A stretch of 64,000 nucleotides of DNA from Amycolatopsis thailandensis (GTDB taxonomy: Bacteria > Actinomycetota > Actinomycetes > Mycobacteriales > Pseudonocardiaceae): positions 17,762-81,761 of the forward strand of contig NZ_NMQT01000066.1 in NCBI RefSeq assembly GCF_002234405.1, read 5' to 3'. The position numbers and the translations under genes were made by a program. The notes beneath the pieces are model-generated. The model was not told where the DNA came from, ran no database searches, and saw only the letters and a list, made by a program, of their open reading frames with translations. Of the stretch, positions 43,995 to 51,999 are shown in pieces (the stretch's first letter is position 1; each line of letters opens with the position of its first letter).

Positions 43995-45101
43995 GTGATA
44001 CGTCGACTTCGCTTCGCCGTTATTCCTGCGATCGCCGTCCTGTTCGCCGGGGCCGCGCCCGCCTCCGGCTACGCGGCAGCGCCGAGCGCGTCGAGAGCGA
44101 GCACCCCGGCGAAGCTGTGCGCCGAGGCACTCGCGACCACCACGGACGCGGACGGCGACCGGCACCATTCCTTCCGGATGCCCAACGGGCTGCTGGTGGA
44201 CCAGGTCGTACCGGGTCCGACGTTCGACCCGGCGACCGCGTCCGCCGCCCGATTGGCGAAGGTCGGATTGCCTGCGCGACCGGAATCCGATGCCGTCGCG
44301 CCCGGTGAGCTCACACGCGCGGACTGGGAGAAGGTGGCGGGCGGGCTCGATCGCGCGACGCCGAAACCGCCCTGTGTCAAGCCGGGTGTACACGCCGCGA
44401 CTCACACCACCAACTACAGCGGCTACCGCGCGACAGCCGCGTCGGGCCGGACATACGCGGGGGCGCACAGCTCCATCACCGCACCCGACTACTACACGTC
44501 GACGTGCTCGGAAGAGAGCATGACGCAGTGGGTGGGCGTTTCCAACGACACCGTCCTGGTGCAAGCCGGCGTCTACGTCACCCAGGCCACCGGAACCGTG
44601 GAATCGGGTGGCTTCATCGAATTCGTCGACGGAGCTTGGAACACCGGGGGCATAGTCGACGTCGGTGTACCTTACGTCGCAGGACATCGCTACTACCTCG
44701 ATGTGCATTACGCGGACCGCTACAACTGGTCGTTGACCGTCTCGGACCTCGACAACGGCCGGAACTTCTCGGGTTTCTGGACCCATCCCAGCGGCGGCGG
44801 CACAGAGTACCTTCAGCCGTTCGCGTACTTCGTGTCCGAGCGACTCACTTACGTCAGCGGCAATCGGGAGTTGCTGACCCAGTACATGAACCACTCGGAC
44901 GTCCGCTTCCGCGCGGCGACCGCCAAGATCCATGACGCCGAAGACGCGAGGCTGTCCGTCCAGCGACCGGATCAGCAGATCATGCTCTCACCGGGGATCG
45001 GCAACCAGCGGTTGTCCAACCCGGACCCGCTCGAGGTGAGCGCCAGTAACTTCACCGAGCACTGGGCTCGATGCGGCGTGGTCGAAAGCCCGCGGGGATG
45101 A
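43995..45101 (+). CDS. Secreted G1 (glutamic) peptidase-like protein
   Basis: A 368-residue precursor with a signal peptide (RRLRFAVIPAIAVLFAGAAP...YAAA). From about residue 135 a beta-sandwich pattern is seen: HTTNYSGYRATAASGRTYAG, MTQWVGVSNDTVLVQAGVYV, DVGVPYVAGHRYYLDVHYAD and QPFAYFVSERLTYV. Position for position this recalls eqolisin-type glutamic peptidases, where a Gln (here in LVQAG) and a Glu (here in SERL) form the catalytic pair. The usual Trp-rich motif is weak, so it could also be an inactive relative. The GTG at 43995 follows ggggga. Confidence 0.6.
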   Translation: MIRRLRFAVIPAIAVLFAGAAPASGYAAAPSASRASTPAKLCAEALATTTDADGDRHHSFRMPNGLLVDQVVPGPTFDPATASAARLAKVGLPARPESDAVAPGELTRADWEKVAGGLDRATPKPPCVKPGVHAATHTTNYSGYRATAASGRTYAGAHSSITAPDYYTSTCSEESMTQWVGVSNDTVLVQAGVYVTQATGTVESGGFIEFVDGAWNTGGIVDVGVPYVAGHRYYLDVHYADRYNWSLTVSDLDNGRNFSGFWTHPSGGGTEYLQPFAYFVSERLTYVSGNRELLTQYMNHSDVRFRAATAKIHDAEDARLSVQRPDQQIMLSPGIGNQRLSNPDPLEVSASNFTEHWARCGVVESPRG

Positions 45102-45127
45102 CCTAGCCGTCGTCGAAAGGCCGGTCA

Positions 45128-45159
45128 GCGGCCGGGCTCTCTTCCGAGCGCCCGGCCGC
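45128..45159 (+). terminator. GC hairpin after the G1-like gene
   Basis: GCGGCCGGGC (45128-45137) and GCCCGGCCGC (45150-45159) form a perfect 10-bp stem with a 12-base loop, 27 bp past the stop codon. No T-run follows. Confidence 0.5.
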
Positions 45160-45296
45160 GCATAGCGACCTGGGACAGCTCGCGGTAGGAATCTGCTCCA
45201 CCGGGCTGAGTAGTTCTACTCGTGCGGGGTGACGGAAACCTCCGGCACGATCAGTGGTGTCCGCCTACTGGGGGCGGCGTTCACCCGAGGAGAATC

Positions 45297-45779
45297 ATGA
45301 AGCTCCGTCATGCCTTCACCACGCTCGCCGTCGCCGTAGGTCTGACGGGCGTGTTCGCGCCTGTCGCAGCCGCCGACGAGCCGATCGCGAGTATCGACTT
45401 CGCCGCCGAACAGGGCGCCTTCCCGGTCGATGGGAAAAGCGGGTACTGGGTCGCCTCGCCCGAGCACGAGGTGGTGATCCGCGAGGTCGGTGACATCCTG
45501 CGCGTGGACGCCGATGGCGACAACGGCTCGTACTACTTCCGGCTCGACTTCAGTGCCTCGACCGGCCCGCTGCAAGTCGGCTCGTACGAGCACGCAGGGG
45601 GCGCCCGCATCCTCGCGATCGCCACCGGTCTGGGCTGCTCGGACGACTATTCGACGTTCACGATCAGCCGCATCGAACGTGGCGCCGAAGGACTCACCGC
45701 CCTCGACGCGACCTTCGAACAGCGCTGCGCCAGTCCCACCGCACCGGCGCTGCGTGGCGAGGTCCACTACCGGCGTTGA
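45297..45779 (+). CDS. Secreted hypothetical protein
   Basis: A 160-residue precursor with a signal peptide (RHAFTTLAVAVGLTGVFAPV, cleavage near AAA-DEP). The mature part is beta-rich and acidic, with two cysteines (GLGCSDDYS and EQRCASP). It shows WVASPEHEVVIREVGDIL and GSYYFRLDFSASTGPLQVGS, which suggest a jelly-roll-like extracellular fold. I do not recognise the family. The ATG at 45297 follows gaggaga. Confidence 0.6.
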   Translation: MKLRHAFTTLAVAVGLTGVFAPVAAADEPIASIDFAAEQGAFPVDGKSGYWVASPEHEVVIREVGDILRVDADGDNGSYYFRLDFSASTGPLQVGSYEHAGGARILAIATGLGCSDDYSTFTISRIERGAEGLTALDATFEQRCASPTAPALRGEVHYRR

Positions 45780-45789
45780 GATCACGCGG

Positions 45790-45828
45790 GAATCCCTGGT
45801 TGAGCGGTACCCGCTCAACCAGGGATTC
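45790..45828 (+). terminator. 18-bp perfect hairpin
   Basis: The arms 45790-45807 and 45811-45828 (starting GAATCCCTGGTTGAGCGG) pair perfectly around a 3-base loop, 11 bp after the stop of the secreted-protein gene. It is a strong intrinsic terminator without a T-run. Confidence 0.75.
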
Positions 45829-46022
45829 GGCGATGGAAGACGACCGCAGACGGCGTAGAAGAACGCGCTGAACGGATCATCCGGTATCGGGCGATCTGCT
45901 CTGTTCGAGTGGTTGTGATTTCCGGTAATGCGAGTGGTGATCACCGAACGCTAGCGTCGCTGCTAGGCGGCGGCCCGCCGCTTGGGGAAAGCCATCGGGC
46001 TTTAAGGGGAGATTTTCTTATC

Positions 46023-47132
46023 ATGCAGAGGAAATTGTCACGGCCCTCGATGAGAATCCGGCTTGTCGCCGCACTCACCACAGCAGGACTGATCGCCACC
46101 ACAGGCACCGCTCTCGCCGACACCAGCGCCGACCGCAAGATCGTGCAGGAGGCGCTGGACCAGATCACCACGAGCGGAGGATCGCTCGGCGCGCAAGTCA
46201 GGGTGACCGATGGCCACCAACGCTTCACCGCGCGCTCCGGCAAGGCCGAACTGGGTTCGAACCGCCGGGTCCCGGAGAACGGCCGGTTCCGCGTCGGCAG
46301 CATCACCAAGACGTTCGTCTCGACGGTGCTGCTGCAACTCCAGGGCGAAGGCAAGTTCGACCTGGACGCGCCGGTCGTCCGCTACCTGCCCGGTCTGATC
46401 GACGGCCGCATCACGGTGCGCCAGGTCATGCAGCACACCAGCGGCCTCTACGACTACACCAAGGCGTTGCCGCTCGACCCGGACGAGTTCGAGCAGATCC
46501 GCTACAAGCACTGGACGCCGCAGGAAATGCTGAAGATCTCCACCGGCAAGCCGCTCGACTTCGACCCCGGCACCCGATGGAGCTACTCCAACACCAACTA
46601 CGTGGTCGCGGGTCTGCTGGTGGAGAAACTGACCGGCAGGCCGTACGAGAAGGCGGTCCAGCAGCGGATCCTGAAGCCGTTGCACCTCGACGACACCGAG
46701 GTTCCCGGCGACGACGTCGACATCCACGGCCCGCACGCCCACGGCTACGTGACCGTGGCAGGCAAGCCGAACGACATCACCCGCCTCAACCCGTCGGTCG
46801 CGTGGGCGGCCGGCGAGATCATCTCCACAACCCGTGACCTGGACACGTTCGGCGTGGCGCTGGCCAGTGGCAGGTTGCTCAAGCCCGCGCAGCAGCAGGA
46901 GATCGCCAAGACCACCGCGGTCAGCCCGGAGTACGGCCTCGGCCTCCAGGTGCAGACCCTGCCGTGCGGCACCAAGGTATGGGGCCACGGTGGCGGCATC
47001 CCCGGGTACTCGTCGCAGCTGCTGACCACGCCGGACACCCACAAACGGCTGGAACTCTCGATCACGAGCGCGCCGGCCGGAGGCGACCCCAATCCGGCGT
47101 TCGTCAAGCTGCTCAACGAAGTCTTCTGCTGA
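46023..47132 (+). CDS. Serine beta-lactamase-fold D-alanyl-D-alanine carboxypeptidase
   Basis: A 369-residue exported enzyme. The signal peptide covers about residues 10-33 (IRLVAALTTAGLIATTGTAL). The active-site set is visible: GSITK (SxxK serine and lysine), YSNTN (YxN) and HGGG (HxG, here WGHGGGIPGY). The QHTSGLYDY block is typical of the class C / R61-type group. It likely trims peptidoglycan peptides or hydrolyses related esters outside the membrane. The ATG at 46023 has an aaggggaga box rather far upstream. Confidence 0.88.
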   Translation: MQRKLSRPSMRIRLVAALTTAGLIATTGTALADTSADRKIVQEALDQITTSGGSLGAQVRVTDGHQRFTARSGKAELGSNRRVPENGRFRVGSITKTFVSTVLLQLQGEGKFDLDAPVVRYLPGLIDGRITVRQVMQHTSGLYDYTKALPLDPDEFEQIRYKHWTPQEMLKISTGKPLDFDPGTRWSYSNTNYVVAGLLVEKLTGRPYEKAVQQRILKPLHLDDTEVPGDDVDIHGPHAHGYVTVAGKPNDITRLNPSVAWAAGEIISTTRDLDTFGVALASGRLLKPAQQQEIAKTTAVSPEYGLGLQVQTLPCGTKVWGHGGGIPGYSSQLLTTPDTHKRLELSITSAPAGGDPNPAFVKLLNEVFC

Positions 47133-47143
47133 CGTCGTCCGGA

Positions 47144-47179
47144 GGTGAACCACCTGGCGCCCCAGCCAGGTGGTTCACC
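47144..47179. terminator. 15-bp perfect hairpin between convergent genes
   Basis: GGTGAACCACCTGGC (47144-47158) and its exact reverse complement (47165-47179) enclose a 6-base loop. It overlaps the stop codon of the minus-strand gene and lies 11 bp after the plus-strand stop, serving both directions. Confidence 0.75.
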
Positions 47180-47756
47180 CGACAGCGCCGTAGTTGGAGG
47201 TCAGGCTCGCGGCGTACTCGTCCGGGACGATCCGACCGGCGAACGTCGGTGGAAGATACGACCGCAAGGCTCCCCGCGTTTCCAGGAAAGGTCCGAACCG
47301 GTCGCGCCATTCGTCCCGCGCAGCATCGCTCGGAAATCCCCGGAATACCGCTATTTCGGGATCCCGTTCACCCCAGCATCCCCATTTTCCGGAACGTCCG
47401 GTCACCGCGACGACCTTCGCGGCGATCGCGATCGATCCCAGCGCGTCGCCGTCCGGCTCGAAACCGATAGAGGCCCAGTAGTCGTCCTCGCTCGCCTCGA
47501 CCGGCAACGAGACCGCCGTGCACTCCGTTAGCTCATCACCATCGGGAAGCACCAGAAGGTCGACATGGTCATCGTCGTGCCACCGGGCCATAGCGCTGAG
47601 GGCAGGCCAGAAGTCAGGCGTCAGAACCGCGTCGAATTCGCAGAACAGTGATTCTCCGACGTCATTTCGAAAGACCTGTCCGGGAAATCTGGCGTCCAGA
47701 TCGAAGGTCGCCGAGACGCGATATCCGATATTCTGGGATTCGGTTCGCCCGCTCAT
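47175..47756 (-). CDS. Hypothetical protein
   Basis: A protein of about 193 residues, soluble and acidic, with no signal peptide. Visible blocks are VSATFDLDARFPGQVFRNDV, FDAVLTPDFWPALSAMARWH and GKWGCWGERDPEIAVFRGFP. It may be an immunity- or SMI1-like protein by general feel, but I cannot support a family. A longer start at 47819 is possible. The base composition of its 5' part is lower in GC than its neighbours, which may hint at transfer. Confidence 0.5.
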   Translation of the reverse strand: MSGRTESQNIGYRVSATFDLDARFPGQVFRNDVGESLFCEFDAVLTPDFWPALSAMARWHDDDHVDLLVLPDGDELTECTAVSLPVEASEDDYWASIGFEPDGDALGSIAIAAKVVAVTGRSGKWGCWGERDPEIAVFRGFPSDAARDEWRDRFGPFLETRGALRSYLPPTFAGRIVPDEYAASLTSNYGAVG

Positions 47757-47946
47757 CGCATTGTCTGTCCTGTCATCAGCAGCCGATCGTACATCCGCGA
47801 TGCTAGTGACCTCCCGCATGGGAATATCGAGGGGTGAGGCGGGTGAGAGGTCAGCCGGTCATGCGTTCGCCGAGCCGGCGCGCGAGTCGGCCAGGTCGTC
47901 GTCAGGAACGTCCAGGTGGCCGCGCGGGGTCGAGGCGGAACGAGGG

Positions 47947-48492
47947 TCAGACGGTGGGCGCGGCGCCCGCCGTCGTCGCCCCGGTGCGGATGGTGTGACT
48001 CTCGGGCGCGGCGTTGACCGCGCCGAGGTTCCACGGCAGCGTGATCCGCGGGTCACTGGTGTCACCGCGCGGACTGGTTTCCTGGGGCGCGGTGACCGTG
48101 ATGGCCAGCGGTGTCTCCTGGCCTCCGGTCGAGCCGATCGCGCTCCAGTGCAACGGAATGTAAGCCGAGGAACCGTCACTGATCTCGACCGACGGAGCGT
48201 CCGGCGCGGCGTCGGAGGACAACACCACGTCGCGGGCCCCGACGAGGTCGAGAGGCAGCGAGCCGGGCAGTGTGCAGGTCTCGCCCGGCTTCGCGGTGAA
48301 CTCGATTGCCGCGTCCCGGCCGCCGGCACCCGCCCCGCCGTACACCAGCCGGCTGGTGATCTGACCCGACGTGCAGTGGAAGTCCGTGGGCATCGCGCCC
48401 GCGGTACCGGCGGTCAGCGCCGTGGCCCCGGCTGCCGCTCCGGCGACGAACAGGACCGTCATGCCGCGGCGGATATTCGTGCGAGTGGTCAT
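47947..48492 (-). CDS. Secreted DUF4232-type protein
   Basis: A 181-residue precursor with a signal peptide (MTVLFVAGAAAGATALTAGT, cleavage near AGA-MPT). The mature part runs FHCTSGQITSRLVYGGAGAG, FTAKPGETCTLPGSLPLDL and later YIPLHWSAIGS and LAITVTAP, matching the Cys-framed beta-sandwich pattern of DUF4232. It is extracellular; the function is not known for the family. The ATG at 48492 follows aggggaag. Confidence 0.7.
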   Translation of the reverse strand: MTTRTNIRRGMTVLFVAGAAAGATALTAGTAGAMPTDFHCTSGQITSRLVYGGAGAGGRDAAIEFTAKPGETCTLPGSLPLDLVGARDVVLSSDAAPDAPSVEISDGSSAYIPLHWSAIGSTGGQETPLAITVTAPQETSPRGDTSDPRITLPWNLGAVNAAPESHTIRTGATTAGAAPTV

Positions 48493-48733
48493 CGGTCTTC
48501 CCCTTCTGCCACACCCGGGCGGACGTTCCGATCCCGGCGGCGATCCGTGACATCGTGCCGACCTCGATCGCTCTCGCCACCGAAATTGCCCACCTCACGA
48601 CCGGGACATGCGCCGAGGTGAGATTGATCAAGAAGAAGCAACCTCGACGGAGCTCATACGTCGTAACGATGACGGGCGCGAAAAACCATCGCGGGTGGCC
48701 TGGCGGGAGGTGACGGCTTCGACCGCACCGTCC

Positions 48734-49663
48734 TCACACCGAATCGAGGTGTTCCAGAAGCAACCTCGTGGTGGCCTCGGCGGCTTCCTCGGGGATGTTG
48801 TGCCCGATCCCTTCGAGGATTTCCAGCCGGTATCGCCCGGAAACCCAGTTCTTCGTCGCTTGGATACCCGAAGGTGCGACCATGGGGTCCTTCGTGCTCG
48901 CCAGAAACAATGTCGGCACCCCGACCCGCTGCCCGTAGCCTTCGAAATCGTTGGCCCGGTACCAGTTCAGAGCGGCGGTCAAGGCACCTGGCTGGGAAAG
49001 CCGCCGGAAGTATTCCGCGCACTTTTCCGGTGCGACGCCCGGCAGCTTCGGCGGCCCCGACGCGAGAATCCAGTCCTCCGGTATCGGAGCCGGTTGCCGG
49101 AAGCGATCCATGTACTCGGATGCCTTCCGCTGGGCGGGATCGGTTCGCAGCGCCTCGGCGAAAGCGCCGAGATGCGGTACGGAAACGGCGGTCAACGACC
49201 GCACCCGGCGTGCGTATCTCGCCGCGGCGACCCACGCGACCGCGGCACCCCAGTCGTGTCCGACCAGATCGAATCTGCGCCAGCCCAGTGCGTCGGCCAT
49301 CGCGCGGACGTCCCCGACGGCATGGTCCAAGCGATAGTTCTCGATCCCGGCGGGGCGCACGCCCGGTGAGTAACCCCGCTGGTCTGGCGCCACCGCCCGG
49401 TAACCGGCAGCGGCGAGCGCGCGCAACTGATGCTCCCACTCGATGCCGAATTCAGGGAAGCCATGCAACAAAAGCACTTTCCGGCCATGCCTCGGCCCCG
49501 AGGCGACAGCGTCGAAGGTGCCGGCGGGAGTGGGAATCCGCAGCGGCGTGATCCGCGGCGACTCGGCCGCGGACGCGGTGCCCCCGATACCGACGGACGC
49601 CACACCGGCGGCGGCCACGGCGCTCATCTTCATAAATTCACGGCGAGAGGGAGGAATCGGCAT
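48734..49663 (-). CDS. Tat-exported alpha/beta hydrolase (epoxide hydrolase-like)
   Basis: 309 residues. The start SRREFMKMSAVAAAGVASVG is a twin-arginine signal. The hydrolase domain has HGFPE (oxyanion hole), GHDWGAAVAW with an Asp nucleophile as in epoxide hydrolases and haloalkane dehalogenases, and GIGHNIPEE with the catalytic His. A cap domain lies at about residues 160-230. The gene is divergent from a lipoprotein gene. The ATG at 49663 has only a weak ribosome binding site. Confidence 0.85.
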   Translation of the reverse strand: MPIPPSRREFMKMSAVAAAGVASVGIGGTASAAESPRITPLRIPTPAGTFDAVASGPRHGRKVLLLHGFPEFGIEWEHQLRALAAAGYRAVAPDQRGYSPGVRPAGIENYRLDHAVGDVRAMADALGWRRFDLVGHDWGAAVAWVAAARYARRVRSLTAVSVPHLGAFAEALRTDPAQRKASEYMDRFRQPAPIPEDWILASGPPKLPGVAPEKCAEYFRRLSQPGALTAALNWYRANDFEGYGQRVGVPTLFLASTKDPMVAPSGIQATKNWVSGRYRLEILEGIGHNIPEEAAEATTRLLLEHLDSV

Positions 49664-49847
49664 TCGGCCAGCCTGGCGGCCCGCCGAGAGGAAGACCATC
49701 GGGGATTCCCCCGTCGTTCCGCTGGGGCAGGCCCTACCACCGTGGGCATTTCTCACGTGCCGCCGCGACTTTTTCCCGTGTTGACTTCCCTCCCGAACGA
49801 GGCCGGGGGACCTGGTCATCGAATCGGCGAGATCGGAGACGACCGGC

Positions 49848-50657
49848 GTGACTCGTACCGGTGTGAAAGCCGCCGCCCTCGGCGGGGGTCTGCCGCGGCC
49901 GGCACGCTCGGCCGGTGTTCGAACGTCGGCAGGAGCGGCCTTGCTCTTGCTCACCGCCGCGTGCAGCAGCACCCCCGCCGCTCCCCCGCCCGCAACTCCG
50001 TCGCCGTCGACGTCGAGTGCGGCACCCACGAGCACGACACCGACGGTCGACCTCTCGTCGCTGCGCCACGGCACGATCCCGGCGAAGTACCCCGAGCCGG
50101 ACCTGAGTGGGCTGCCGCCCAAACCCGCGGACTCCGCGCCCCTGCGAGAGCGGATCGCCTGGGAAGCACTCGAAAAAGTGACCCGCTTCGCCAACCGCGT
50201 CGACCCAGGCGCGCGCTCGTCCTGCCCGGCGCTCAACCCCGGCCGCACCACCACGCTGACCTGCACGGTCACCTACCTCGGCGAAAAGTACGATTACGTC
50301 CTGCGCGACATCAAGTTCCAAGGCACCGGGATATCCGACGGCCGCAACGAACAGGGCACCCTCTCCTACAAGGCGGACCTCACCGCCGGACCGATCATCC
50401 GCGACCATGTCGAGTCGGTGCTGCGGCATCAGAACAGCACCGAGTACGACGCCTGCGACATGCCCGAGCACGTGCGCTTGGCCTTCGACTCCACTCGGCG
50501 ACGGCCGTCCGGGTCGTCGATCGTCGGCCAGTGGATCCATGTGCCCGGTATTTCCTGCCGCTACCTCGACCCCACGACCCGGGCAGTCAGCACCCTCCCC
50601 CTGGAACTCTACGAATCAGGCGCCCCCATCCACCCCTCATCGCGGATCGGCGGCTGA
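49848..50657 (+). CDS. Putative lipoprotein
   Basis: A 269-residue protein with a lipobox (LLLLTAAC, about residues 32-39) followed by a Pro/Ser/Thr-rich linker. The C-terminal part has SSCPALNPGRTTTLTCTVTY, GEKYDYVLRDIKFQGTG and KADLTAGPIIRDHVESVLRH, reminiscent of DUF4333-like folds with paired cysteines. It is anchored on the outer face of the membrane; the role is unknown. The GTG at 49848 follows ggaga. Confidence 0.7.
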   Translation: MTRTGVKAAALGGGLPRPARSAGVRTSAGAALLLLTAACSSTPAAPPPATPSPSTSSAAPTSTTPTVDLSSLRHGTIPAKYPEPDLSGLPPKPADSAPLRERIAWEALEKVTRFANRVDPGARSSCPALNPGRTTTLTCTVTYLGEKYDYVLRDIKFQGTGISDGRNEQGTLSYKADLTAGPIIRDHVESVLRHQNSTEYDACDMPEHVRLAFDSTRRRPSGSSIVGQWIHVPGISCRYLDPTTRAVSTLPLELYESGAPIHPSSRIGG

Positions 50658-50662
50658 AGCGG

Positions 50663-51426
50663 CTACCTCCTCGATGCCGCGACCAGCCGGTCGGTGCGGC
50701 TGAGCCGGACTCCGGCGGAGGATTCGAACTGCCGGAGACCGGTTTGGATCTCACCGCGCAGCAGGTCGACGACGTGCTGATCCACACCGTTGAGACGACG
50801 CTTATTGAGGGGTAGGGCAAAGGTGTCCTGTCGGGTGTCAGGTCCGTGAAGGCCTCCTTGAGGGATTCTGGGTCCTTCAAGGAGGCCTTCACGGACCGGC
50901 GCTCGAGGGTGACGACCGGGGTGAAGGGGACTTTCCCCGCGTCGCATGAGGGGAAAGTCCCCTTCACCTCGGGGCGTGCGGTCGTCGTGGGTGACGGAGG
51001 CCCGGAGGTGTCACGAAAGCCACTTTCAGGACACCTGATGTCTCGAAGGTGGCTTTCGCGACACCCGAGGCCGACGTGCGGGCGAGCGACACAACACGCC
51101 ACATTTGCCTCACCCCTCAACAGTTCGTCGAAACCCGAGTCGCTGCCTGGATCCGGTCCCTGAGTGCAGATGAAGACCAGCCGCCCGCCGGGCCGGAGAC
51201 TCCGGGCGATGTTGCCGAAGCCTGCGGCGAGATCCGCGAAGAGCATGAGCGCGGATCGGCTGACCGCCACGTCGAAACCGGCCTCGGGAACAGGTGCACC
51301 TGGGCGTCTGCGCCCCGCGCCGATCGCGGCCGCGGCGAACAACGCCTCGTTGAACCCTTCCGCCATCGCGTTGTACCGATCGGCGTACCGAGCCCAGATC
51401 TCGCCTTCCCAGCCGTTCCAAGACAT
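50663..51426 (-). pseudogene. SAM-dependent methyltransferase, deleted and interrupted
   Basis: The 5' part reads MSWNGWEGEIWARYADRYNA, then EAGFDVAVSRSALMLFADLA and IARSLRPGGRLVFICT, clear class I methyltransferase pieces. The glycine-rich SAM motif expected between them is missing (about 60-70 residues lost). A hairpin element (50801-51120) then interrupts the gene. Beyond it the frame resumes as DQHVVDLLRGEIQTGLRQFE and ends SRTDRLVAASRR at 50663. The original start keeps a good ribosome binding site (GGAGGGGG). Confidence 0.75.
50801..51120. mobile_element. Hairpin-rich MITE-like element, second copy
   Basis: The ends (left CTTATTGAGGGGTAGGGCAA, right ending GCCTCACCCCTCAA) are diverged forms of the ends of the element at 35657-35916. 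Inside are three strong hairpins. One is a 24-bp stem with one mismatch built from GTCCGTGAAGGCCTCC, at about 50847-50897. One is a perfect 19-bp stem of GGTGAAGGGGACTTTCCCC, at about 50919-50967. The third is based on CGAAAGCCACTTTC. It sits inside a methyltransferase reading frame. Confidence 0.7.
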
Positions 51427-51778
51427 CCGGCCCCCTCCGTTCCGCCCCTGGTCCCGTCACCCGTATCGGTGATTCTCACCGACTCACCATTCGTGGCGAG
51501 TGGATCACCGTTTCGTGTGACCCTCCCGCCCAGTTGCCGTAGCGGAGGCTCGGCGTCCACATCGGCTCACCTCGAGCTCACTACCCACAGTGTCACCACC
51601 CAAGAAATGCACCCCTCGCGCAAAACACGAAAGACTTACGTGTTTATCGTGGGAAGATTCACGCCCAGCCATCGGCGCGGGAAATCGTTTTTTGACAGGC
51701 TGCCAACCTGGTGAAAATCTCCGATCGCTCCTCGCGAGAGCAACAACCGAACACGAAATCCGAACAAGGAGCCCCTCA
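51427..51778. other. Intergenic region
   Basis: No gene is seen. It contains the 5' side of the methyltransferase relic and, near its end, TTGACA at 51692-51697 followed about 17 bases later by AAATCT, a plausible promoter for the 30-residue peptide gene. Confidence 0.4.
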
Positions 51779-51871
51779 ATGCAGATGTTCACCCAGCACG
51801 TGCACCACGGCCACGACCTGATCTCGGGTCTGCTCGCGCACCTGGCTCACGTGCTCGGCTGGCTGGTCTGA
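51779..51871 (+). CDS. 30-residue His-rich amphipathic peptide
   Basis: The frame MQMFTQHVHHGHDLISGLLA, then HLAHVLGWLV, is preceded by AAGGAG at ideal distance and by a promoter-like TTGACA. It is followed about 65 bp later by a perfect terminator. The peptide has a His cluster at the N-terminus and a hydrophobic helix after it. I do not know the family; it could be a membrane-active peptide, a small regulator or a signal. The isolated unit with its own promoter and terminator argues for a real gene. Confidence 0.55.
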   Translation: MQMFTQHVHHGHDLISGLLAHLAHVLGWLV

Positions 51872-51936
51872 CGCTCTAGGCACAGGGTTTGACGGGGGCC
51901 GGTCTGTTGGCGCGGGTCGGCCCCTCCGTGTTTGCG

Positions 51937-51974
51937 ACCCGGTAGAGGGACACGGTCGTGTCCCTCTACCGGGT
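51937..51974. terminator. 17-bp perfect hairpin
   Basis: ACCCGGTAGAGGGACAC (51937-51953) pairs exactly with 51958-51974 around the loop ggtc. It lies between the peptide gene and the 3' end of the CoA-transferase gene and can serve both strands. Confidence 0.8.
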
Positions 51975-51999
51975 TCCGGTATTCCGGGCCGGATTCACC

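Noticed and set aside
50846..51163. Plus-strand frame inside the second hairpin element
   Set aside because: Its codons are those of inverted repeats; there is no independent evidence for a protein.
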